From contig NC_071331.1 of NCBI RefSeq assembly GCF_010183535.1, positions 19,344,001 to 19,408,000 of the forward strand: DNA of 64,000 nucleotides, read 5' to 3'. Within the stretch, counting starts at the first letter, position 1. Each line of letters starts with the position of its first letter. The position numbers and the translations under genes are program-made. The stretch is from Caenorhabditis remanei (Eukaryota; Nematoda; Chromadorea; Rhabditida; Rhabditidae). The notes beneath the pieces were generated by a model. The model did no database searches and was not told the DNA's origin. It saw nothing but the letters and a program-made list of their open reading frames with translations. Positions 13,102 through 22,042 of the stretch are shown in pieces.

Positions 13102-13373
13102 GCTCGCTACTGTACCAATGAGTTTACAAGCATTGTGCATCAACACTGACTATGATCCTTCGAGATCCTTCAGTTTTCAATAACTATTTATGGTTGATAC
13201 TTTTTCAGAAGCAAGTACGTGAAAACAAGAGGAAATTAATAAAAAACCAATTATTTTAGAGAGGAATCTACACAGGAAACAGTGAAAAAAACTCATAATT
13301 AATGTTCAATAAAAAGCTAGATCATTACTATTTTTGTTCTCATCAAGTGTATTCCCCCACCATTTCTTTTCAA

Positions 13374-13769
13374 CATAGTTGTCAAGGCCCGGCCCGGGCC
13401 GGGCCGGGCCTTGTTGGCGAAATCAGGGCCCAGCCCGGCCCGGGCCGGCCCGGGCAAATTGGCGCGAAAGTCAAATTTTCAAATTTTTTCAAATTTTTTG
13501 AATTTTTTTGAATTTTTTCGCGAAAAAGTCACATTTTCGACTATCAGTCAGAATTAGAAGAAATTCTGAAAAATAGTCAAAAATGGTCACATTTCCGATG
13601 AAAAATTGAAAAAAATTCGAAAAAAAAATTGGAAAAAAAAGGGTCGTTTTTTGAAGCCGGGCCTTCGGGCCGGGCCGGGCCTTGAAAATTTTCTACCGGC
13701 CCGGGCCTTGCCGGGCCTTGCCGGGCCTTGCCGGGCCTTGCCGGGCCGGCCCGGGCCTTGACAACTATG
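13374..13769. mobile_element. GC-rich palindromic element
   Basis: Ends are CATAGTTGTCAAGGCCCGG and its complement. Inside, both flanks are arrays of CCGGGCC and TTGCCGGGCC units around an AT-rich centre. It belongs with the elements at 55992 and 54048 (CATACTTG-type ends) and the decayed copies at 5868 and 63108. Short Gly/Pro/Arg-rich open frames across it are artefacts. Confidence 0.85.
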
Positions 13770-14124
13770 CTTTTCAATAATTGTATAGTTATTTTCATTG
13801 ATCTAAACACTAGAAAGTTTGGCTCTTGTCGGTTATTTTGGTCCTTAGAATTATTTGGTCCTTAGAATTATTTTTGGTCCTTAGAATTATTTTTGGTCCT
13901 TAGAATTATTTTTGGTCCTTAGAATTATTTTTGGTCCTTAAATGTTTTATTGGTTATTCACAGCGCCTGTGACATTGACATCGAAGCTGTTTCAGGTGAA
14001 TCACGAAACAGTGATTCAAATGAATCGTTAATTCCGTCAACTCACAGAGCAATGGGTTGCTAGAGAAATGGAATCAACTCTTAAGCTCGGTGGCGATTGA
14101 AGTGCTACAGAATACTCATCAATT

Positions 14125-14244
14125 ACAGGCAAAATGGTTGAAATAGACGAAAGCCACATGTTCAAAGTCAAACACAATCGTGGGCGAATGCTGAGTAGGA
14201 AGGCAGTGTGGATCTTTGGAATGGTAGAAAGGAGCTTGAACAAA
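14125..14244 (+). pseudogene. Merlin transposase exon remnant
   Basis: The translated segment contains MVEIDESHMFK, HNRGRMLSRK and VWIFGMVERS. This is the region holding the first catalytic aspartate and the conserved NRGR...W.FG block of IS1016/Merlin transposases. It is preceded by an ATTACAG acceptor-like site and followed by a GTAAGC donor, so it was probably an internal exon. No downstream catalytic residues are recognisable, so the gene is dead. Confidence 0.8.
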
Positions 14245-14386
14245 GTAAGCTCACTTGTTAATGCTATTATACACCAAATAAAAGTTTCTTACTGCCGCGA
14301 CGAGTTTACAACTTCGTTATCAGTTGTTCCATATTTGCAAATAAATAATTTGAAGGCAGACTGTATTATGAAATTGTAAACAATTA

Positions 14387-14791
14387 TTATCGGAATAAAA
14401 AAGTTCCGACATTTTTTACTCACGCGCAAAAGTCCCGCCACTGATCTCCGGGAACGCCCACTCATCATAAACATTTCTTCTGCAAGATCAGGGCACAGTT
14501 TCACATTGACTTCGCGGGTAAAAATATTAAAAATTAGCAATATTCCATCAAATTTGACCTATTTTCTTTGAAATTTAATTTTCGCTGTGAAAGTTTCAAG
14601 GGAAATAGATAAAATTTAATAGAAAATTGCAATTTTTAAATATTTTTTACCCGCGAAGTTAATGTAAATATTATTGAAACTGTGCCCTGATCTTGCAGAA
14701 GAAATGTTTATGATGAGTGGGCGTTCCCGGAGATCAGTGGCGGGACTTTTTCGCGTCGGTAAAAAATGTCGGAACTTTTTTATTCCGATAA
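14387..14791. mobile_element. nested MITE with TTATCGGAATAAAAAAG ends
   Basis: A 405-bp near-palindrome with TA on both sides (14385-14386 and 14792-14793). Its terminal ~28 bp match the full transposon at 16995-21288, and its arms (about 140 bp) match the element at 43424-45115. It sits inside the Merlin copy, so it inserted later. Confidence 0.9.
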
Positions 14792-15022
14792 TAACAAGGC
14801 AAATAAAAACGCTAAATAAAAATTTTTTAATGTCACAGACACTGTGAATAACCAATAAAAAATTTAAGGACCAAAAATAATTCTAAGGACCAAAAATAAT
14901 TCTAAGGACCAAAAATAATTCTAAGGACCAAAATAACCGACAAGAGCCGAAAGTTTTCCGATAAATTTACGTATCTTTCCAATTTTCAGTTAATCTCTTT
15001 CAAAAAATTATTCAGATATATT

Positions 15023-15050
15023 TGTTTATTTATTTATTTATTTAATACGA
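15023..15050. repeat. (TTTA)n microsatellite
   Basis: A short run of TTTA units ends about 30 bases upstream of the srj start codon. It may be part of its 5' flank. Confidence 0.8.
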
Positions 15051-15079
15051 TCGCAAGTATCGTGCAAGGAAGAAAAAAA

Positions 15080-16311
15080 ATGCACATCCGTTGGGCTCAT
15101 CGCTACCTACCAGCCGTCTCTGGATGCTTATCTTTTGTCGTGAATCCAGTATTGGCATATCTGATTTTAACGGAAAAGAAATCGGCGACGATCGGACGAT
15201 ATCGGTTTTTGATATTATTCTTTGCAATTTTTGACATGTTATATTCAACGGTTGAACTTTTGGTTCCACTGGTGAGTCTTTCTAAAAACACTACTCTGCT
15301 GGACTCCTTGAACGTTTAGGGTATGCATGGAACTGGCTCCGCATTTGTAACTTATCTAGCTCATGGACCGTTTTTTGGTAAAGACGTAAGTGAAATGATG
15401 AAACTTCTGAAAACATATTTCCGTTTTCAGAGAATCCGGCTTTCCCAGTTTGCCATTTCCATCCGATCTGGATTCATTTCGATGTCTTACGGAATCTTGA
15501 TAATTCACTTTATCTATAGATACATTGCACTATTCTAGTATCATGCGCTCAACATCTTCAATCTCGAAATCCTTTTTTTCAGCCCGAAATTTCTTGAACG
15601 AGTGTTCCGTCCTTTTGGAATATTTTGCATAATTACTTTCTTCTTAATTCATGGAATTGTTTGGGCTGGAATATGTGAACTGTTTCTGTACGCAGATGAT
15701 GAAATGAGAGATTACATTCGGGAAACTTTTAAAAAAGATTACGATGTGGATTCATATGACATTGCTTTTGTAGCAGCTCTGTACATGGTAATTGAAGGAA
15801 ATTTCATAAGGTTTTAATTAAAATTCGATCTTCAGGACGGTAGTGCTGAAGTCAATAAACGAGGGTGGACAGGAATTCTATCACTTTCTGGGATCTCAGT
15901 TTATGCTGTATCGTTGTATGTGATTTTGGGAAGAAAGGTGGATGAAGTTCGCAGGCATTCCAACAACTTTCGATTTCTCAGATCGTTTGGAAGCTTCGAA
16001 CTCAAAATGCTCTATCCCAAATTACTCGAAACATGCACAAGCAACTGTTCACTGTGTTGCCTGTCCAGACTGTAATTCCCGTTTGTATCAGCTTTTCTCC
16101 GTGTATGATGGCTTGGTATGGACCAATATTTTATTTAGATCTAGGCATGTGGAATAACTATTTCGGGGTTATTGCATTTTCAGCATTCCCGTTTTTGGAT
16201 CCATTGGCTATAATTTTTCTGCTTCCCAACTATCGAAACAGGCTCACAAGAAAACATGTCATCGAGCCTTTTGTGAATACTATATTCAACAGGACGACTA
16301 CTGTCAATTGA
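15080..16311 (+). CDS. serpentine chemoreceptor, srj class
   Basis: A seven-transmembrane nematode chemoreceptor of the Str superfamily, expected in the ciliary membrane of sensory neurons. Exons: 15080-15271, 15320-15385, 15431-15537, 15583-15787, 15836-15937 and 15982-16311. All introns are 44-48 bp, GT/AG and in phase, giving 333 residues, about the usual srj length. The N-terminus MHIRWAHRYLPAVSG...SFVVNPVLAYLIL and the GTGSAFVTYLAHGPFFG block after the second membrane segment fit srj. The C-terminal part has the conserved Q-K-Q-L-F helix, WYGPIF, and an FLDPLAIIFLLPNYR seventh segment. Intron 5 has a second in-frame AG (15953) that would leave too short an intron, so TTTCTCAG at 15981 was chosen. 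The gene appears intact. The ligand is unknown. Confidence 0.9.
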
Positions 16312-16484
16312 AATATAAAACATCTTCTTTGTCAGAATATTCTAGATTCAAAGTGAGTTAAAAGAAACACAAATCAATATACATACTTGTTGCATTATTT
16401 ATTATTATTATCTTTGTGTATTTAACAGTTCAGTCTGATTGTGATTTCTAAATAAATAATGTTCTCTTAAATCACTTTATCTTC

Positions 16485-16757
16485 CACACCGGAACCCAAG
16501 AACACACAACAAATTGGCGATCAGGATGAGATGACGACTGACGAGGAACAAATTGCGAGTCTCACACAAGCTCAATTGGTGGATTTTGGAGGAGTGGCCC
16601 AAGCACGGGCACAAGCGAATGCAACGGCTCCAGCGGCAACAACCAATGCAACAAAGTTGTTCGACCAAAGCGCAAATAGGATTCCGCAGTTTCTTTACGA
16701 TCCAGAGACGGAGAAGACGTTTGAAGAATTTTACAATCGCTATAACACAATCCGAGT
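16485..16757 (+). mobile_element. gypsy-type LTR retrotransposon fragment (PBS and gag start)
   Basis: AACAAATTGGCGATCAGGATG looks like an LTR end plus primer-binding site. It is followed at 16531 by MTTDEEQIASLTQAQLVDFGG. The fragment then reaches IPQFLYDPETEKTFEEFYNRY, the typical start of the nematode gypsy Gag domain. Homology stops around codon 76, where the frame runs into unrelated sequence. Pol and the second LTR are absent. It is a truncated relic adjoining the transposon that starts at 16995. Confidence 0.7.
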
Positions 16758-16994
16758 TTTCTCTTCATCGCTGAGTTGTTGTCTTTCTTTGTTTAACGCT
16801 ACTTTATATCATAAGAAATCTGAAACAGTAACTGTTCTGAATTTTGTCGAAAACTTCAACAGTGTATTCAGATTACACTACGTTCAGCAATTTCCATATA
16901 AAAATAGCCGATCTTCTGTTAGAATACAATCATCTCAAATTGAAAAAAAAATCATTTAGGACATTTTAATGCACAATAAAACTAATCACTGATA

Positions 16995-17820
16995 TTATCG
17001 GAATAAAAAAGTTCCGACAATTTTTTTCGATGCACGAGAAATGCGCCTTGAGATTTCGGCGCCGCCCACTTTTCACTTTTCATTTCTGCAACCTGGGCGC
17101 GAGATTTTCGCAATTCAGCGCACGAGGTTGGTTTGCTGTCGACAGACTATTTTTTAATGATTTTATTCGCGAAAAATGTACTTTTTCACCAAATTTTCTG
17201 ATTTTTTCAAAGAAATATCACTCAAAAACGCAATATTGACAAGGTGTGAATGTGATTTATACGAATTTATATCATTTTGTGTTTGTATCGTTTGATTTTC
17301 GCCGTGTCTCTTCCCGTTTCACATTTTTTTCCATTTATTCCATGATTTTCGTTTTATTTCAGGTTCATAACTCCTCACAATCATCGTCCGAACACTCGAT
17401 AACCATGGATTCGTTGTTTTTGTGTTAGTTTGTCGCGTAACTATTGTTTTCTCTCCGCCCATGTTTATTTTCAGAACCTCCAATGCATTCCGACCCCTGC
17501 CGGACTATTCTCCACCTTCACTGAATTCGACGTCTTCGAAAAATATCGTGTTGTTAGGTTAGTTGAAGAAGCAACTATTGGTTTTTCTCTCCGCCAATAA
17601 TTTTCAGGTGCCCGATGCGAAGCGACAGTGGAGGCAAACCGAAAAGGAAAGAGGCAACAAATTCAATACGAAAGAAGAAGAAATGGAAGAGGAAAAAGAG
17701 ACGAAAGGAGAAATGAAGAAGGAAAACGAGAGGAAGGCCAGAAGAAGCAAAGAAGATAAGACTTCAAAATGAAAAGCGAAGAGGAAAAAGAGAAGAACAA
17801 AGAAGGAGGCAGCAACGTCT
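16995..17820 (+). repeat. left inverted repeat of the 4.3-kb transposon
   Basis: It pairs with 20448-21288. Three similar ~50-bp blocks within and just beyond it (about 17425-17475, 17561-17608, 17852-17901) each begin GTTAG and end TTTTCAG with CTCTCCGCC in the middle. They resemble small introns, suggesting non-coding 5' exons of the transposase transcript. The last block lies just inside the unique region. The Lys/Glu-rich open frame at 17563-17772 recurs in the other arm and is not considered a gene. Confidence 0.85.
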
Positions 17821-18316
17821 TCGAAAAATAACGATAAAGGATTGTTGTTAGGTTAGTTGAAGAAGCAACTATTGTTTTTTCTCTCCGCCAATAATTTTCA
17901 GGTGCCCGATGCGACGAAGGAGAAGAAAGAAGCGACGAAGGAAGCTAAGAGGAAAAAAAGAAGACAGAAGGAATGAAGGAAGAGGAATTGAGGAGAGATG
18001 GACAGAAGGAAAGAAGAAAGAAATTGAATATGAAAGACGGAGACAGTGAAGAGGAAAAAGAGATGAAAGGAGAAAGAAAGATAATGAAAGTTATGAAGGA
18101 AGAAAATGTATATTTTTTAAATGAAATATTTCATGTATTCGATGTAAATGTATTTTGTAAAATGTCAATAAATGTTGTTTTCTTTTAATTAAAGTTGTTG
18201 AAGAATTGGGACACATTTTTGGGTATGGCCAGTTAAAGTTTTATGCATTTGGAGGTTGCTTATCAAATAATTCGGTAACTGTAAGCATCTTTAGGGTAAA
18301 AAAAGATATAACGTGA

Positions 18317-20447
18317 ATGATGGTCTCGAATACACCTCCGATAGTCCGTGTTTCTCTCCGATCTGTTCCATCTCCTGGTGCGCAACCAGTTGCTCCAACT
18401 GTAGCAACTCTGAAGTCAACGCCTCGTCGCGTCACTGTTTCAAAACCTCGAGTTGATAAGAAACATTACAAAAGTAGAGGAACTCAAGTAACCCCAGGGA
18501 GATTTGATGATTTGATGAAATTGAAGTCAACTCAAACTGACTGTTCTTCTTTCACAAGTGTCCAAGTTCAGCCAGGGGAAAAAAAGATGACATCAACTTT
18601 GGGTATCCAAACGTGTGCTGAAACAGAAAATGTTGAGCTTTTCAATGCGCATGATTTTTTCGAAAGAAAGGTTAGGAGATTAAGACAGACAAATACATAT
18701 AATTTGGTTCTCTCAGATGAATGAAGTCTATCTGAGGATCGGCAAAACTGTGGCGAATCTGAAAACGACCGATTTTTCCAAAATCACAACGAACAAGATT
18801 CTGGCTAACAGTGGAGAAGAGATTGTATCCCATCTTTCTTCAATGATCAAAATGATCAATCAGAAGCTGGGATCGGACTCCGTCTACACTGTTTTTCACG
18901 CCGTGAATCAGGCCACTGCTTCCTTCTCTGGATTCCATCGATCTACAGTATCCCGCTACTGCAAAGGACTCCCAATTCCTGAAAGAAGAAGAAGAATTAG
19001 GGACATGGGAAAAAAAGAGAAGAGCAGAAAACTGGCCTCGAGACTCACATTGTTGGAAAGATCGAAAATTGTTAAAGAAGTGCACAAATTTTGGGAAAGG
19101 AAAGAAAAAGTGACTGCTGAAGCCATTTGGAAATGGGCCAAGACATCTATCCAATACAGATTTGGGCTTGCCTATTTCAGAGTTGTTCTCTCTGGTCTCG
19201 GTTTTTGCTTCAAAAAGTTGGATCGAATGTCGGTGATCCAAGCGCGTCCAAACGTCATTTCGGCCAGGATGTATTACCTCTCAAGGAAGCAACACTGGAA
19301 CGACCAGAACGCGTACTTTGCGGCATTTGATGAGACATGGGCACATGATGGGATGGGAGCTCGCAGTGGATGGCAACATAGCAATGGTACAATGTACAAG
19401 AGAATGGCTATGGCGGATCCTGGAGCTCCAGTTTCAGGTCCGGAGAAACCGAAAGACAAAGGAAAAAGAGGGATTGTCCTCGCGGTTCTTACTGAGGATG
19501 GCACCCTTCCGGGAAGCGTGGAGTTTCGCGTCTCAGGTCAGAAAGTGGATGATCAATACGAAGACTATCATAAGGATATGAATAGTAACGCGTGTGAGGA
19601 ATACATGCGCAAAGTGATTCCACTTCTGGCTGCAGCTGCCGCGCCAACCGGTCGGAAGCCTGTCCTCATTATGGACAATGCTCCGTATCACAACAGGACC
19701 CGAGTGAAAGTATATCTTTAAAAAAATCATAAAACCCTTACGTGCACGTTTTCAGCCTCCAACATCTCTTACTTTGAAAGAAGATCTTGAGCAATGGCTA
19801 ATCCAACACGATGTTCCGATTCCACCGAAGACGAAGAGACCACAGTTATTCAAAATGACGCAGAAATATGTTCAAGAACATGGAGGGAAACAGGCATTCA
19901 CAATTTTTGAATTGGATGCCTGGGCCGATGAAGTGTGGGGAGTGGAAATCTTGCGGACTCCCCCTTATCACTGTCATTGGAACCCGATCGAATTTCTGTG
20001 GTCTCAGACCAAGCAAAACATCCGGAACATGGGGAATCGAGATGATGCAATTCCAATCGTTTGTGACGTGAATTGAAACGAAAATAACCAAATTTTCAGG
20101 TTGAGAGCAGAACGATTCGATTCCTCACTGAATTCAAAGCAGAAGACGCGAAAGCGCTGTTTGACAAAACGAAGAAAGATGAGGATGAAACAAGATCGAT
20201 GATGATCGAAAAGTCGACCATGTTGGAAGACAATGACTTCACTCTGCTTTACGAGACCGATGAGCAAGGCCGTCTCGTCAACATTCGCATCGATGAGTCG
20301 GAAGATGAAGACAGTGATGATGAGTTTTCGGCTGCAGTTCTCGAGGAGCATGACGTTTCGGATCATGATGAAGATAGCGATGATGAGATTCTTGATGAAG
20401 TTCTCGAGGAAAATGATGTTTGGGATGACGATGATCTCTTCGATTAG
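18317..20447 (+). CDS. DDE transposase (IS630/Tc1/mariner superfamily, DD89E spacing)
   Basis: Exons: 18317-18670, 18717-19709, 19756-20058 and 20100-20447. All introns are 41-46 bp and in phase 0, giving 665 residues. Residues about 1-118 are basic and low-complexity. A helix-turn-helix-like GFHRSTVSRYCKG lies near residue 190. Catalytic candidates are D323 (AAFDETWAHDGM), D438 (VLIMDNAPYHNR) and E528 (PPYHCHWNPIEFLW). The YHNR and NPIE contexts are those of DDE_3 transposases. The 89 residues between the second D and the E contrast with 34-41 in ordinary Tc1/mariner enzymes and recall the described wide-spaced DD82E (Sailor) group. That assignment is from memory and not tested. The C-terminus is a strongly acidic Asp/Glu tail of about 60 residues. 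Start choice is uncertain: the first ATG pair is at 18317, and the second exon alone would also start with ATG at 18717. Confidence 0.88.
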
Positions 20448-21288
20448 ACGTTGCTGCCTCCTTCAACTTGTTTCCTCCTTCTTTGTTCTTCTCTTTTTCC
20501 TCTTCGCTTTTCATTTTGAAGTCTTATCTTCTTTGCTTCTTCTGGCCTTCCTCTCGTTTTCCTTCTTCATTTCTCCTTTCGTCTCTTTTTCCTCTTCCAT
20601 TTCTTCTTCTTTCGTATTGAATTTGTTGCCTCTTTCCTTTTCGGTTTGCCTCCACTGTCGCTTCGCATCGGGCACCTGAAAATTATTGGCGGAGAGAAAA
20701 ACCAATAGTTGCTTCTTCAACTAACCTAACAACACGATATTTTTCGAAGACGTCGAATTCAGTGAAGGTGGAGAATAGTCCGGCAGGGGTCGGAATGCAT
20801 TGGAGGTTCTGAAAATAAACATGGGCGGAGAGAAAACAATAGTTACGCGACAAACTAACACAAAAACAACGAATCCATGGTTATCGAGTGTTCGGACGAT
20901 GATTGTGAGGAGTTATGAACCTGAAATAAAACGAAAATCATGGAATAAATGGAAAAAAATGTGAAACGGGAAGAGACACGGCGAAAATCAAACGATACAA
21001 ACACAAAATGATATAAATTCGTATAAATCACATTCACACCTTGTCAATATTGCGTTTTTGAGTGATATTTCTTTGAAAAAATCAGAAAATTTGGTGAAAA
21101 AGTACATTTTTCGCGAATAAAATCATTAAAAAATAGTCTGTCGACAGCAAACCAACCTCGTGCGCTGAATTGCGAAAATCTCGCGCCCAGGTTGCAGAAA
21201 TGAAAAGTGAAAAGTGGGCGGCGCCGAAATCTCAAGGCGCATTTCTCGTGCATCGAAAAAAATTGTCGGAACTTTTTTATTCCGATAA
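20448..21288 (-). repeat. right inverted repeat of the 4.3-kb transposon
   Basis: The reverse complement of 16995-17820 with a ~16-bp internal duplication near its inner end. It begins directly after the transposase stop codon. Confidence 0.9.
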
Positions 21289-21617
21289 TATATTTCATAT
21301 AAAATTTATATTTCGCACAACATGAAACAGAGATTTTGTATCTTAATTCAATACTTTTTGATTAGCTCTTTTCACTGAAGCACAAGAAAACAACCGTGAT
21401 TCAGTTTTCATGGATTCCAGATTGGATAAATTACGGTCACAACATACCAATAAGTTTTTTCGACTGAAAAATCTTGGAACTGAAATTATATGTTTCGGCC
21501 GATCAAACGGGTTCTGCTAATTCACATATGTTATAGTTATGCTGCTGAAACAGTAAAAACACTAGATTTAATCTTTTCACTCGGATTCATCTTCTTAATT
21601 ATTGTTTTCAACATATA

Positions 21618-21756
21618 TTAGCACGACACGCTTTTTACAACCGCGCTCTACCGAAACCGAAGAAAATTGTGTGCGAAATTGAGAGACTCAAAGAAGAAGA
21701 GACATTTTTCAAGGTCATTTCGGTGGAGCGCAGTTGTAAGAACTGTGGTGAGCTAA
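21618..21756. mobile_element. palindromic TTAGC-type MITE, copy 3
   Basis: TTAGCACGACACGCTTTTT ... ACTGTGGTGAGCTAA ends with the standard arms and loop, flanked by TA. Confidence 0.85.
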
Positions 21757-21759
21757 TAG

Positions 21760-22040
21760 GTGGTTTTAAATTAAGAATTGTGCATCTCCTTTTAAAATAT
21801 TACTTTGTAATTAACCCGCTTTAGAACGATCCTTTATAGACAGATAACTTTATATTTATTTCCAGAACTTTTGAAACAGTACATTTTCATATTTTAATTG
21901 TGGAGTTGCTGAATCCTGAGAACTTTTGTTCGTCGTGTTTTCAACCCCTACCGTGAGAAAGTAATGCTGAAATGTCTCATTAGCTCTCATGAAATGCTAG
22001 ACGTCGATAAGTACAACATCTCCGGATATCTAAAATATCA
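21760..22040. other. non-coding spacer
   Basis: AT-rich, with one CTGTTTCA-type word. No gene or structured element is supported before the foldback arm begins near 22043. Confidence 0.5.
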
Positions 22041-22042
22041 GA

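Larger units (their letters stand above)
13821..14948. mobile_element. Merlin-type DNA transposon with 8-bp target duplication
   Basis: Inverted termini begin GGCTCTTGTCGGTTATTTTG and continue into subterminal tandem arrays of an 18-19 bp unit containing GGTCCTTAGAATTA (about six copies left, four right). The element is bounded by direct repeats GAAAGTTT at 13813-13820 and 14949-14956. Merlin elements characteristically make 8-9 bp duplications. A transposase remnant (14125-14244) reads VEIDES...NRGR...WIFGMVER, the DDE_Tnp_IS1595/ISXO2-like signature. It is disrupted by an insertion at 14387-14791 and is not autonomous. Confidence 0.9.
16995..21288. mobile_element. IS630/Tc1/mariner-type transposon with >800-bp inverted repeats
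   Basis: A 4294-bp element flanked by TA (16993-16994 and 21289-21290) with termini TTATCGGAATAAAAAAGT. Inverted arms 16995-17820 and 20448-21288 are near-identical. The right arm carries an extra ~16-bp duplication. The unique centre encodes one spliced DDE transposase on the + strand (18317-20447) whose stop codon abuts the right arm. The intact frame, near-identical arms and clean TA borders suggest a recently active, possibly autonomous copy. Confidence 0.9.

Noticed and set aside
17563..17772. Lys/Glu-rich 69-codon frame duplicated at 20511-20720 (-)
   Set aside because: It exists twice only because it lies in the inverted repeat, and it is purine-rich low complexity. It may be part of a leader exon, not a separate gene.
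18840..19504. Minus-strand frames opposite the transposase
   Set aside because: Antisense shadows of transposase exon 2. The + frame carries all the catalytic motifs.
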